NCBI RefSeq assembly: GCF_014836405.1
Contig: NZ_JACSQU010000002.1
Location: 124,001 to 188,000, forward strand
DNA: 64,000 nucleotides
Direction of reading: 5' to 3'
From: Brevundimonas guildfordensis
Lineage (GTDB): Bacteria; Pseudomonadota; Alphaproteobacteria; Caulobacterales; Caulobacteraceae
Shown: in pieces, positions 9,538 through 18,142 of the stretch
Position numbering within the stretch: the first letter of the stretch is position 1
How the letters are laid out: each line of letters opens with the position of its first letter
Made by a program: the position numbers and the translations under genes
The notes under the pieces: model-generated
Told to the model about the DNA's origin: nothing
The model's database searches: none
The model's input: the letters and a program-made list of their open reading frames with translations, nothing else

Positions 9538-9631
9538 GACCGGGGGACCCAGCGGCGCCGAAGGCGATATTTACGGCAAGGGTGGCGCGTGGAGTTTTTC
9601 GCCCTGACGGGCGCCGCTGGGTTCCCCGGTC
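9538..9631. repeat. Intergenic inverted-repeat element with 22-bp arms
   Basis: Arms at 9538-9559 and 9610-9631 are reverse complements with one mismatch (21/22) and flank a 50-base centre. The arms read GACCGGGGGACCCAGCGGCG on the outside-in strand. No gene fits here. The element resembles the small palindromic intergenic repeats spread through many GC-rich alphaproteobacterial genomes, but only one copy is in this window. Confidence 0.6.
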
Positions 9632-9703
9632 TGCGCCGCTGGGCGGCTTGCCGGGGAATGACGAAAATTTGGACCTTTCTCCTCCTTGGGCCAAACACCT
9701 CCC

Positions 9704-9985
9704 ATGACCGCCCGCATCCCCGTCAAGCTGACCCCGCGCGCCTCGGCCGACCGCATCGACGGCTGGGACGTCGACCCGGACGACCGCCCGGTGCTGAAGG
9801 TCCGCGTCCGGGCCCAGCCGGTCGAGGGCGAAGCCAACACCGCCCTGATCGCCTTTCTTGCCAAGGCGCTGGGCGTGCCCAAACGCGACGTGACGCTGGC
9901 GCGCGGCGGCCAGTCGCGACTGAAGATGATCGAGGTCGAGGGCCTGGACGACGCGGAAGCGCGGACCCGTCTGGACACCCGCTGA
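9704..9985 (+). CDS. DUF167 / YggU-family protein
   Basis: A 93-residue small soluble protein with the family core KLTPRASADRIDGW, KVRVRAQPVEGEANTALIAFLAKALGVPKRDVTLARGGQSRLK. The YggU/DUF167 fold is known from structures but the function is not established. The ATG at 9704 is preferred over a TTG at 9686 because the family starts at this position. Confidence 0.88.
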   Translation: MTARIPVKLTPRASADRIDGWDVDPDDRPVLKVRVRAQPVEGEANTALIAFLAKALGVPKRDVTLARGGQSRLKMIEVEGLDDAEARTRLDTR

Positions 9986-10101
9986 AGGCGGCGATGATTT
10001 TGCCGCGAGCCGGGGCTTTTAAAGCTTTACCCTGACGGAAACAGTCGATTGTATACGGCCCATTGTTTGCCCGCCGTTCGCGGGCGCGAGGGGGCTCGCC
10101 C

Positions 10102-11598
10102 ATGTTGTTCAGTCGCCTGCGGGGTCCAAGCCTCGCTGTCCTCACCTGCGCGCTCGGCGCGCTCAGCCTTTCGGCCTGCGCCACGACCGGCGACGCCGCG
10201 TCGCAGACGCCGACCGCTTCGGCTTCGTCCTCGTCCAAGGACCGGACGATGGCGGCCGGCCTGGACGGCTGGACCAATCAGGACCCCTATCCCTCGACCT
10301 ATCGCGGCCTGCCGCGCCAGAACATGGCCATCGTCGGCGCCACGGTGCTGACCGGAGCCGGCCAGAAAATCGAGGGCGGCGTCGTCGTCGTCACCGACGG
10401 CCGCATCGCCGCTGTGGGCGGGGCGGACACCCCGGTGCCGGCCGGCCACCAGGTGGTGGACGCGCGCGGCCGCTTCGTCACTCCGGGCATCATCGACATC
10501 CACAGCCACTTGGGCGTCTATCCTTCGCCGGGCGTGCAGGGGATGAGCGACGGCAACGAGGCCACCAATCCCAACACGGCCCAGGTCTGGGCCGAGCACT
10601 CGATCTGGCCGCAAGACCCCGGCTTCAACACCGCCCGCGCGGGCGGTGTGACGACGGCGCATATCCTGCCCGGCTCGGCTAACCTGTTCGGCGGCCGCGG
10701 CGTGACCGTGCGCAACGTGCCGTCGGTCACCATGCAGGGGATGAAGTTCCCGAACGCCCCCTACGGCCTGAAGATGGCCTGCGGCGAGAACCCGAGCCGC
10801 GTCTATGGCTCGCGCAACCAGTCGCCGGCCACCGGCATGGGCAATGTCGCGGGCTATCGCACCGCCTTCATCGCGGCGCAGGACTACAAAGAGAAGTGGG
10901 ACAAGTGGCGCGAGACGGGCCAGGGCACGCCCCCGACCCGCAACCTGCAGCTTGAGACCCTGGCGGGCGTTCTGGACGGGTCGATCCTGGTCCAGAACCA
11001 CTGCTACCGCGCCGACGAGATGGCGGTGATGCTCGATGTGGCCAAGGAGTTCGGCTACAAGATCACCACCTTCCACCACGCGGTCGAGGCCTACAAGGTC
11101 GCCCCGTTGCTGGCCCGCGAAGGCGTCTGCGCGGCGATGTGGACCGGCTGGTGGGGCTTCAAGATGGAGGCCCTGGACGGCATCGAGGAGAACGCCGCCC
11201 TGACCGACGCGCCCGAAGGCTCGTGCGCCGTCATCCACTCCGACGACGCCGAACTGATCCAGCGCCTGAACCAGGAAACCGCCGCCGCCCTGTCGGCCGG
11301 TCGCCGCGCCGGGATGGACATCTCCGAAGAACACGCCATCAGCTGGATCACGCTAAACGCGGCCAAGGCCATCGGCATCGACAAGGAGACGGGGTCGCTG
11401 GAAAGCGGCAAGCGCGCCGACGTGGTGATCTGGAGCGCCGATCCCTTCTCGATCTACGCCCGCGCCGATCAGGTGTTCATCGACGGCGGCCTAGCCTATG
11501 ACCGCGCCAACCCCGCCTTCCAGCCCGTGTCCGACTTTGAACTGGGCCAGCCCGGCTTCGGCGTGTCCGCCGCTGGCGTCGCCCAGGGAGCCCGCTGA
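10102..11598 (+). CDS. Amidohydrolase-family lipoprotein (imidazolonepropionase-like)
   Basis: The 498-residue protein begins with a lipoprotein signal (ALGALSLSACATT, Cys at about residue 28), so it should be anchored on the periplasmic side. The amidohydrolase fold is marked by the beta-sandwich entry VDARGRFVTPGIIDIHSHLG with the metal-binding HxH. FHHAVEAYKVAPLL, HSDDAELIQRL and the C-terminal ESGKRADVVIWSADPFSIYARADQVFIDGG follow. These features suggest a metal-dependent hydrolase of cyclic amides or peptides-like substrates; the substrate is unknown. Only three bases separate its stop from the next amidohydrolase, so the two are co-expressed. Confidence 0.88.
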   Translation: MLFSRLRGPSLAVLTCALGALSLSACATTGDAASQTPTASASSSSKDRTMAAGLDGWTNQDPYPSTYRGLPRQNMAIVGATVLTGAGQKIEGGVVVVTDGRIAAVGGADTPVPAGHQVVDARGRFVTPGIIDIHSHLGVYPSPGVQGMSDGNEATNPNTAQVWAEHSIWPQDPGFNTARAGGVTTAHILPGSANLFGGRGVTVRNVPSVTMQGMKFPNAPYGLKMACGENPSRVYGSRNQSPATGMGNVAGYRTAFIAAQDYKEKWDKWRETGQGTPPTRNLQLETLAGVLDGSILVQNHCYRADEMAVMLDVAKEFGYKITTFHHAVEAYKVAPLLAREGVCAAMWTGWWGFKMEALDGIEENAALTDAPEGSCAVIHSDDAELIQRLNQETAAALSAGRRAGMDISEEHAISWITLNAAKAIGIDKETGSLESGKRADVVIWSADPFSIYARADQVFIDGGLAYDRANPAFQPVSDFELGQPGFGVSAAGVAQGAR

Positions 11599-11601
11599 AC
11601 C

Positions 11602-12945
11602 ATGCGTATCAAAACTCTGCTTGCGGGCGCAGTCGCAGCCTTCGCACTGACCAGCCCCGCCCTGGCCCAGGACGTGGCCATTACCGGCGGCCAGGTGCTG
11701 ACCGGAACCTCGGTGATCGAGAACGGCACCGTGGTCATCCGTAACGGCAAGGTCGTCTCGGTCGGAACCGGCGCGGCCCCGGCCGGCCTGCGCGTCATCG
11801 ACGCGCGCGGCAAGATCGTCACGCCGGGCTTCGTCGCCGTGGATTCCGGCCTGGCGGGCACCGAGGTCGGCTCGGTGCGCGGCTCCAACGATCTGGCTAA
11901 CCGCGCCAACACCCTGACGGCGGCCTTCGACCTGTCCTATGGGCTGGACCCGTGGTCCTTCACCCTGCCGGTCGCACGGCTTGGCGGGGTGACCCGCGCT
12001 GTGGTCACGCCGCAGCACGGCGGGTCGGGCGGCGGCCACAGCCATGACGACAGCGACTTCGCCGGCGCCGGTCAGGGCGGCTTCCAAACGCCGGGCCTGT
12101 TCGCGGGCCAGGCGGCGGTCATCAAGCTGGGCGGCTCGGATATCCTGGTGAAGCCGCGCGTGGCCATGGTCGCTCCGTTCGGCGAGGCCGGGGCGGCGGT
12201 GGCGGGCGGCGCGCGCGGCGCCGAGTTCGTCCTGTTCAAGGAGACCCTGGGCGAGGTGCGGGCCTACGCCCGCAACAAGGCCGCTTATGAGCGGGCCGAC
12301 ATGCGCGCCCTGTCGCTGTCGCGCGCCGATATGGAGGCGCTCATCCCGGTTGCTGACGGGCGTATGCCGCTGATCGTCACCGTCAACCGCGCCTCGGACA
12401 TCCAGCAGGTGCTGCGTCTGGCGCGCGAGGAAGGGATCAAGGTCATCCTGGACGGCGCCGCCGAAGGCTGGCTGGTCGCCGATGAGATCGCGGCGGCCAA
12501 GGTTCCCGTCATCCTGCACCCGACCACCAACCTGCCCTCGAACTTCGAGATGCGGGCGGCGCGGATGCAGAATGCGGCGGCCTTGAACGCGGCGGGCGTG
12601 GTCATCGCCCTCAAGGGCAATGAGGGCGCGGCCCACCGCGCCCGCGACATCCGCTACAACGCCGGCAACGCTGTCTCGCACGGCCTGCCGTTCGCGGCGG
12701 CCATCCAGGCGATCACCGTCAACCCGGCCCGCATTTTCGGGTTCGACGGCCAGTTCGGCGAGCTGAAGGCCGGGGCGGCGGGCGACGTCGTGGTCTGGTC
12801 GGGCGACCCGCTGGAGCCGCTGAGCCAGCCCTCGGCCGTGCTGATCGACGGGGTGGAGCAGCCGCTGCAGGCGCGCAACCTGCTGCTGCGCGACCGCTAC
12901 CGCACCGGCGGCGAGGGCGCCATGCCGCCCGCCTACGGCAACTAA
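11602..12945 (+). CDS. Amidohydrolase-family periplasmic protein lacking the HxH motif
   Basis: The 447-residue protein has a Sec signal (MRIKTLLAGAVAAFALTSPALAQ) and the overall amidohydrolase architecture, including IDARGKIVTPGF near residue 75 and the C-terminal GELKAGAAGDVVVWSGDPLE and VLIDG. At the position where the metal-binding HxH normally follows TPG(I/F), it reads VAVDSGLAG, so the first two metal ligands are absent. A Gly/His-rich segment (GGSGGGHSHDDSD) near residue 139 is unusual. I infer a structural or regulatory partner of the intact paralogue just upstream, or an enzyme with an altered metal site. Confidence 0.85.
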   Translation: MRIKTLLAGAVAAFALTSPALAQDVAITGGQVLTGTSVIENGTVVIRNGKVVSVGTGAAPAGLRVIDARGKIVTPGFVAVDSGLAGTEVGSVRGSNDLANRANTLTAAFDLSYGLDPWSFTLPVARLGGVTRAVVTPQHGGSGGGHSHDDSDFAGAGQGGFQTPGLFAGQAAVIKLGGSDILVKPRVAMVAPFGEAGAAVAGGARGAEFVLFKETLGEVRAYARNKAAYERADMRALSLSRADMEALIPVADGRMPLIVTVNRASDIQQVLRLAREEGIKVILDGAAEGWLVADEIAAAKVPVILHPTTNLPSNFEMRAARMQNAAALNAAGVVIALKGNEGAAHRARDIRYNAGNAVSHGLPFAAAIQAITVNPARIFGFDGQFGELKAGAAGDVVVWSGDPLEPLSQPSAVLIDGVEQPLQARNLLLRDRYRTGGEGAMPPAYGN

Positions 12946-12969
12946 GGCTTCAAGGCCTGAAGACGGAAA

Positions 12970-13004
12970 GGGCGCTGCGGGAGACCGCGGCGCCCTTTTC
13001 TTTT
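12970..13004 (+). terminator. Intrinsic terminator after the amidohydrolase pair
   Basis: GGGCGC/GCGCCC outer stem with an inner GCGG/CCGC pairing, followed by TTTTCTTTT, 25 bases after the stop codon at 12945. Confidence 0.85.
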
Positions 13005-13024
13005 CGCCTATATGCCCGCGCCGC

Positions 13025-13816
13025 CTACTGCGCCGTCAGTCCGCCGTCGATCTTGAACTCGGCCCCGGTCACGAACTTGGACTCGTCCGAGGCGAGGTAG
13101 AGGACGCAATAGGCCACGTCGTCCGGTTCGCCGATGCGCTTCAGCGGGATGCCGCGCGCCAGCCTCTCGTGGGCGCTCGCCTCGTCCCCGCCGGCCATGG
13201 CGACGAACGGATCGAGGATCGGCGTCTTGATGAAGACCGGGTGCACCGAGTTGGCGCGCACGTTCCAGCCGGCCTTGGCCGCCTCCAGCGCCACCGTCTT
13301 GGTGTAGAGCCAGACCGCCGCCTTGGTGGCGTTGTAAGCGCCCATGCCCGGCGCCGCCGCCAGTCCCGCGATGGACGAGATGTTGACGATCGAGCCGGCG
13401 CCCGAGGCCCGCAGCGGCGCCATGGCGTGCTTGCAGCCCAGCATGACGGATTCCAGGTTGATCGCCTGCACCTTGCGCCAATTCTCCAGCGTGTCCTGCT
13501 CGGCCCACAACAACTGGCCGCCGATGCCGGCGTTGTTCACCAGGATGGACAGGCCGCCCATGTCCTGAACCGCTGCGCCGACGACGCGGACCCAGTCGTC
13601 CTCGCGCGTGACGTCGTGCTCATAGGCGAAGGCCATGCCGGGGTGGTCGGCGTTGATCGTCTCGGCCAGGGCGCGCGCGCCGTTCAGGTCAACGTCGCTG
13701 AGGGCTACCTTCGCGCCCTCGCGGACCAGCATCCGCGCCATCGCCTGGCCCAGCCCGCCCGCGGCGCCGGTGATCAAGGCCGCCTTGCCCGCGACGCGTC
13801 CGTGACGGGCGGCCAT
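13025..13816 (-). CDS. Short-chain dehydrogenase/reductase (SDR)
   Basis: A 263-residue classical SDR. It has the NAD(P)-binding motif ALITGAAGGLGQAMA near residues 13-26, the NNAG motif (ILVNNAGIGG), and the catalytic Ser-Tyr-Lys set in SIVNISSIAG and YNATKAAVW. DVDLNGA after beta-2 (an acidic residue) suggests NAD preference. The substrate cannot be read from the sequence. The start codon shares one base with the phhB stop (TAATG on the minus strand), so it is translationally coupled to phhB. Confidence 0.9.
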   Translation of the reverse strand: MAARHGRVAGKAALITGAAGGLGQAMARMLVREGAKVALSDVDLNGARALAETINADHPGMAFAYEHDVTREDDWVRVVGAAVQDMGGLSILVNNAGIGGQLLWAEQDTLENWRKVQAINLESVMLGCKHAMAPLRASGAGSIVNISSIAGLAAAPGMGAYNATKAAVWLYTKTVALEAAKAGWNVRANSVHPVFIKTPILDPFVAMAGGDEASAHERLARGIPLKRIGEPDDVAYCVLYLASDESKFVTGAEFKIDGGLTAQ

Positions 13817-14112
13817 TACTCGACCTGGCCCTTGACCGCCGCGTCGATGAAGCGAGCCATCGCCACGTCGCGCTCGGTCACCCCGTCGGCGTCATGGGTG
13901 GTCAGCAGCACCTCGACGCGGTTGTAGACGTTCGACCACTCCGGATGGTGGTCGACCTTGTCGGCCAGCAGGGCGACGCGGGTCATGAAGCCGAAGGCGG
14001 CGTTGAAATCGGCGAAGCGCAGGGTCCGCGCGATGGCCGGGCGCGGATCGTCGGCGCGGCGCCAGTCGGGCAGGCCCGCCAGAACTTCGGTCACGTCGAG
14101 GGCGGCGGTCAT
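13816..14112 (-). CDS. phhB: 4a-hydroxytetrahydrobiopterin dehydratase (pterin-4a-carbinolamine dehydratase)
   Basis: A 98-residue protein of normal family length. The signature [24 protein letters not shown] contains the active-site His-His-Pro. It is followed by [21 protein letters not shown]. It dehydrates 4a-hydroxytetrahydrobiopterin formed during phenylalanine hydroxylation. No phenylalanine hydroxylase is in the window, so the pathway partner lies elsewhere or the protein works with the coupled SDR. Confidence 0.93.
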   Translation of the reverse strand: MTAALDVTEVLAGLPDWRRADDPRPAIARTLRFADFNAAFGFMTRVALLADKVDHHPEWSNVYNRVEVLLTTHDADGVTERDVAMARFIDAAVKGQVE

Positions 14113-14236
14113 GAGCGTCTCCTTGGATTTTCTTCAGGCGTATCGCGCGCCCCGGGATGCGACAAGTCGCGACGCGATGTCCGGGGCGGCGCTTCCCCGG
14201 ATGACGGCGGCGACGGGAGGCGTTACACCCGCATCC

Positions 14237-15022
14237 ATGACCCAGGCCGATCCCTCCTCCAGCGCTTCCGGCAAGACCTCCTCCTTCGGCTTCCGCGACG
14301 TGGACGCCAAGGAAAAGGTGCAGATGGTGCGCGGCGTGTTCAACTCCGTCGCCTCCAACTACGACCTGATGAACGACCTGATGAGCGCGGGCGTCCACCG
14401 TGTCTGGAAGGACGCCACGGCGGCCAAGCTAAACGCCCGCCCCGGCGAGGTCATCCTCGACATGGCAGGGGGCACCGGCGACATGGCGCGGCGCTATTCC
14501 AGGATGGCCCGCGCGGCTCAGAATCGGCGCGGGGGCGAGGACGCCACCGTCATCGTCATGGACTACAACGCCGAGATGATCCTGAACGGCGTGGCCAAGG
14601 GCGGCGAGCCCGAGATGGCCTGGGGTGTCGGCGACGCCATGCACCTGCCGCTGCCGGACGCCTGCCTGGACGCCTATTCGATCAGCTTCGGCATCCGCAA
14701 TGTGGCCGACATTCCGCAGGCGTTGCGCGAGGCGCGCCGCGCGCTGAAGCCGGGCGGCCGCTTCATCTGTCTGGAGTTTTCGCGCCCGACGACCGGCGCG
14801 CTGAGGAAGGCCTATGACGCCTGGTCCTTCCACGCCATTCCGCGCATCGGCCAGCTGGTCGCCAAGGACCGCGACAGCTACCAGTATCTGGTCGAGAGCA
14901 TCCGCCGCTTCCCCGACCAGCAGACCTTCAAGCGGATGATCGAGGAGGCGGGCTTCAGCCGCGTCAGCGTCACCAACCTGTCGGGCGGGATCGCCGCCAT
15001 CCACCACGGGTGGGCGATCTGA
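14237..15022 (+). CDS. ubiE: Bifunctional demethylmenaquinone/ubiquinone C-methyltransferase UbiE
   Basis: The 261-residue SAM-dependent C-methyltransferase of ubiquinone biosynthesis. Signatures are [22 protein letters not shown], the SAM motif [29 protein letters not shown] and [13 protein letters not shown]. These are followed by the family C-terminus [18 protein letters not shown]. The ATG at 14237 gives the expected length; the frame is open upstream without homology. It overlaps ubiB by 13 bases, forming the common alphaproteobacterial ubiE-ubiB pair. Confidence 0.97.
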   Translation: MTQADPSSSASGKTSSFGFRDVDAKEKVQMVRGVFNSVASNYDLMNDLMSAGVHRVWKDATAAKLNARPGEVILDMAGGTGDMARRYSRMARAAQNRRGGEDATVIVMDYNAEMILNGVAKGGEPEMAWGVGDAMHLPLPDACLDAYSISFGIRNVADIPQALREARRALKPGGRFICLEFSRPTTGALRKAYDAWSFHAIPRIGQLVAKDRDSYQYLVESIRRFPDQQTFKRMIEEAGFSRVSVTNLSGGIAAIHHGWAI

Positions 15023-16593
15023 GCCGGTTGACCTTCAACGCCCCGCCGCCGACGCCTGAGGCCCAGCCGGTCCGTCACCCGGTCGGCGCCGCTCTGCGCA
15101 TGATCCGCTGGGGGTGGGTGCTGGCGCGCCACGACGCCCTGATCCCGCGCGAGGCCAACCCCTTGCTGCCCGCCTGGGGCCGCCCGTTCGCCCGCCTGGT
15201 CCAGCTGTTCGCCAGCCGCAGGCATCGCGCCGGGCGACCTGGTCAGCGCGTCGGCGAAGCCTTCGAGCACCTCGGTCCCGTCGCCATCAAGCTGGGGCAG
15301 GTGCTGGCCACCCGCGCCGACATCTTCGGCCTGCAGTTCGCCCAGGACCTGGGCCGCCTGAAGGACAAGCTGCCGCCCTTCCCGCTGGAGGAGGCCAAGC
15401 GCGAGATCGAACGGTCGCTGGGCCGCCCGGCCGAGAGCCTGTTCATCGATCTGAGCGAACCGATGGGCGCCGCGTCGCTGGCCCAGGCGCACCCGGCCTG
15501 GCTGGCCGACGGGCGCAAGGTGGCGGTCAAGGTGCTGCGTCCCGGCGTCGAGCGCCGCGTGGCCCAAGGGCTGGACGCCATGCGGCTGGGGGCCAAGCTG
15601 GTCGACCGCTTCGTCGAGCCCGCCCGTCGGCTGGAGCCGCGCGCCTTCGTCGAGATCATCGCCCAGTCGCTGCAGCTGGAGCTGGACATGCGGCTGGAGG
15701 CGGCGGCCGCCTCCGAACTGGCCGAGGTCATGGCCAAGGACGGCTATATGTCCGCGCCCGCCGTCGTCTGGGACGGGGTGGGCAAGCGGGTGCTGACGCT
15801 GGAATGGGCGCCCGGCCTGCCGATGACGGACCCGGCCCTGGTCGACCTGCCCGGCCTCGACAAGGACGCCCTGGCCGACAAGGTGGTGCGCGCCTTCCTG
15901 GTTCAGGCGCTGGACCACGGCGTCTTCCACGCCGACCTGCACGAGGGCAATCTGTTCGCCGACGCCCCCGCGCAGCTGACGGCCATCGACTTCGGCATCG
16001 TCGGGCGGCTGGGGCCGGCCGAGCGCCGCTACCTGGCCGAGATCCTGTGGGGCTTCATCAGCCGCGACTACGACCGCATCAGCCGGGTCCATTTCGAGGC
16101 CGGTTACGTGCCGCCGCACCATTCGGTCGACACCTTCGCCCAGGCCCTGCGCGCCGTCGGCGAGCCGGTCATCGGGCGACAGGCCAGCCAGGTGTCGATG
16201 GGCCGCCTGCTGGGCCAGCTGTTCGAGATCACCGCCCTGTTCGACATGCATATGCGGCCCGAACTGGTGCTGTTGCAGAAGACCATGGTGTCGGTCGAGG
16301 GGGTGGCGCGCCGCCTCAACCCCGACCACGACCTGTGGGAGGCGGCCAAGCCGGTGGTCGAGCGCTGGATCCGTCGCGAGCTGGGGCCGGCGAACCAGGC
16401 CAAGGAGGCGATGGACGAAGTCGTGGCCACGCTGAAGGCCCTGTCGCGCCTGGTGCAGAACCCGCCTCAATCTCAAGCGTTGGTGATCGAGAAGGCCGGA
16501 ACGCGGCCCTGGGTGGTCGCCGCCGTCACCGTCGCCGTATGCGCGTCGGCGGCCGCCTTGGTGCTGACGCTTTGGCCGATGATCGTCGCCTGA
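15010..16593 (+). CDS. ubiB: UbiB, 2-polyprenylphenol hydroxylase accessory kinase-like protein
   Basis: A 527-residue ABC1/ADCK/UbiB-family atypical kinase required for ubiquinone biosynthesis. The KxGQ region ([19 protein letters not shown], about 88-106), the alanine-rich nucleotide loop ([12 protein letters not shown]), the catalytic Lys in [19 protein letters not shown] and [11 protein letters not shown] are present. Two C-terminal membrane helices ([20 protein letters not shown]) are as expected. The start is a GTG inside the 3' end of ubiE. Confidence 0.95.
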   Translation: MGDLSRLTFNAPPPTPEAQPVRHPVGAALRMIRWGWVLARHDALIPREANPLLPAWGRPFARLVQLFASRRHRAGRPGQRVGEAFEHLGPVAIKLGQVLATRADIFGLQFAQDLGRLKDKLPPFPLEEAKREIERSLGRPAESLFIDLSEPMGAASLAQAHPAWLADGRKVAVKVLRPGVERRVAQGLDAMRLGAKLVDRFVEPARRLEPRAFVEIIAQSLQLELDMRLEAAAASELAEVMAKDGYMSAPAVVWDGVGKRVLTLEWAPGLPMTDPALVDLPGLDKDALADKVVRAFLVQALDHGVFHADLHEGNLFADAPAQLTAIDFGIVGRLGPAERRYLAEILWGFISRDYDRISRVHFEAGYVPPHHSVDTFAQALRAVGEPVIGRQASQVSMGRLLGQLFEITALFDMHMRPELVLLQKTMVSVEGVARRLNPDHDLWEAAKPVVERWIRRELGPANQAKEAMDEVVATLKALSRLVQNPPQSQALVIEKAGTRPWVVAAVTVAVCASAAALVLTLWPMIVA

Positions 16594-16613
16594 CGTTTCT
16601 TCGGAGCCTGCCC

Positions 16614-17105
16614 ATGAAGACCCTTTCGCTGACCGCCGCCCTGATGGGCGCGACCCTGCTGGCCGTCCCGGCGCTGGCGCAACAGGCGCCCGCACAGCCC
16701 GCGACAGGCTCAGGCGCGGCGGCGGCCACCCTGCCGCACGCGTTCGAGGGCGACGCCGCTCCGGCTCGCCCGCAGGCTGCTCCGGTTGCGCCGACGACGG
16801 CGACCGCGCCCGACATCGCCCGCTCCGAAGAAGCCCTGCGCGCCGTCATCGCCGCCATGCAGGCGGGTCAGATCGACTATACGGTGTTCACCCCTGACAT
16901 GGCCGAACAGATTCGCGCCCAGTCGGGACAGGTCGCGCCGCTGCTCCAACAGTTCGGCCCGCTGAAGTCCATCTCGCACCTGGATCAGCAGAACGGCGCC
17001 GACGTGTTCCGCGTCATATTCGAGAAGCAGGCCACCGCCTGGGTCATCGGCTTCAACGAGGAAGACCTGATCGCCGCCCTGCTGTTCCGTCCGGCTGAGG
17101 ACTGA
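16614..17105 (+). CDS. Small secreted/periplasmic protein, unknown function
   Basis: The 163-residue protein starts at an ATG (MKTLSLTAALMGATLLAVPALAQ), a clear Sec signal peptide. It sits inside a much longer stop-free frame that is otherwise an antiphase reading of ubiB. After an Ala/Pro-rich linker, a folded C-terminal domain of about 85 residues contains MQAGQIDYTVFTPDMAEQIR, GPLKSISHL and FRVIFEKQATAWVIGF. That pattern resembles NTF2-like or DUF3887-type domains that accompany secreted hydrolases. It probably follows ubiB on the same transcript (20-base gap). It ends exactly adjacent to the convergent arfB stop. Confidence 0.78.
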   Translation: MKTLSLTAALMGATLLAVPALAQQAPAQPATGSGAAAATLPHAFEGDAAPARPQAAPVAPTTATAPDIARSEEALRAVIAAMQAGQIDYTVFTPDMAEQIRAQSGQVAPLLQQFGPLKSISHLDQQNGADVFRVIFEKQATAWVIGFNEEDLIAALLFRPAED

Positions 17106-17507
17106 TCAGTCCAGCGACGGCTTGCCGCGCCCGCTCTTGATCGAGGACCGGCTGGACTTGGCCTTCAGCCGGCGCTCCTTCGACGCCCGGGTCGGGCGGG
17201 TCGGCACGCGGTAGACCGGCTTGATCGAGGCCTCGGCGACCATGGCCTTCAGCCGTTCGACGGCGTCGGCCCGGTTGCGTTCCTGGGTGCGGAAGCGCAC
17301 GGCGCTGATGACGATCACCCCGTCCAGCGTCAGGCGGCTGCCCGCCAGCTTCATCAGCCGCGCCTTCACCGGCTCGGTCAGGCTGGGCGAGTTCTTGACG
17401 TCGAACCGCATCTGCACGGCGGTCGAGACCTTGTTGACGTTCTGCCCGCCCGGACCGCCCGCGCGGAAGAAGCGGAACTCCAGCTCGTCCTCGGGAATGC
17501 GGCTCAT
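17106..17507 (-). CDS. arfB: Alternative ribosome-rescue factor ArfB (peptidyl-tRNA hydrolase)
   Basis: A 133-residue protein with the catalytic GGQ loop (AGGPGGQNVNKVST, about residues 16-29) of class-I release factors. The C-terminal basic tail (ASKERRLKAKSSRSSIKSGRGK) inserts into the empty mRNA channel of stalled ribosomes. It releases peptides from non-stop complexes. It overlaps the upstream YaiI-family gene by four bases (ATGA), so the pair is one operon. Confidence 0.94.
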   Translation of the reverse strand: MSRIPEDELEFRFFRAGGPGGQNVNKVSTAVQMRFDVKNSPSLTEPVKARLMKLAGSRLTLDGVIVISAVRFRTQERNRADAVERLKAMVAEASIKPVYRVPTRPTRASKERRLKAKSSRSSIKSGRGKPSLD

Positions 17508-17962
17508 AACGCCTCCCGGCGCGCCCGCACGACAGCGGCGTCCAGCGCCTGTAGGAAGCGCGAGCGGTCGGCGGCCGAGAAGGGCGGGGGTCCGCTGGTC
17601 GGCACGCCCATCGAGCGCAGATGCTCGCCGATCATCCGCCCGGCCAGGGCCGAGCCGATGGAGTCCGCCGTGAACGGCTGGCCGTTCGACTTCAGCGCCT
17701 GGGCGCCCGATTCCAGCACCCGGTCGGCCAGCGGAATGTCGGCGGTGATGACGATGTCGCCGCGCCCCGCGCGCTCGGCGATCCAGTCATCGGCCACGTC
17801 CGGCCCGGCGTCGACGACCACCTGTTCGATCAGCGCTTCGCGCGGCGTGTTGATCCAGGCGTTGGACACCACGAAGACCTTCAGGCCGCAGCGGCGCGCC
17901 ACGCGATACACCTCCTCCTTCACGGGGCAGGCGTCGGCGTCGATGTAGAGGGTGGTGGCCAT
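17504..17962 (-). CDS. YaiI/YqxD-family protein (DUF188, PIN-like)
   Basis: A 152-residue protein beginning MATTLYIDADACPVKEEVYR, the family signature. Acidic residues at YIDADACP, VVDAGPDVADDWI and VITADIPLADRVL fit a PIN-like nuclease fold. Its biochemical role is not established. The ATG at 17962 is chosen because the signature begins there, although the frame extends further upstream into a repeat. Confidence 0.9.
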   Translation of the reverse strand: MATTLYIDADACPVKEEVYRVARRCGLKVFVVSNAWINTPREALIEQVVVDAGPDVADDWIAERAGRGDIVITADIPLADRVLESGAQALKSNGQPFTADSIGSALAGRMIGEHLRSMGVPTSGPPPFSAADRSRFLQALDAAVVRARREAL

Positions 17963-18004
17963 GACAGGCTTATGGCCCGAGACGGGCGAGGGGAGAAGGT
18001 CGCG

Positions 18005-18137
18005 CTTCTCCTCCCCATGCAATGGGGAGGTGGATCGGCGGCGTAGCCGCGGAGACGGAGGGGCCGCTTGGTTCCGCTGAAGCAAAGCCCCTCCACCGCT
18101 ACGCGGTCCCCCTCCCCACTGCGTGGGGAGGAGAAAG
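18005..18137. repeat. Palindromic intergenic repeat, copy 1
   Basis: A 133-base element with two internal hairpins, CCTCCCCAT/ATGGGGAGG and CCTCCCCAC/GTGGGGAGG. GACGGAGGGGC and GCCCCTCCACCGC form the inner arms. The outer ends (CTTCTCCTCCCCA and TGGGGAGGAGAAAG) are also inverted repeats. It lies between the 3' end of thrS and the start of the YaiI-family gene. A clearly related copy sits at 29385-29510, so this is a dispersed element. Confidence 0.8.
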
Positions 18138-18142
18138 CATGG

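Noticed and set aside
15114..16613. Long stop-free plus-strand frame overlapping ubiB
   Set aside because: It is Arg/Ala/Gly/Pro-rich antiphase sequence. Only the final part from 16614 is a real gene.
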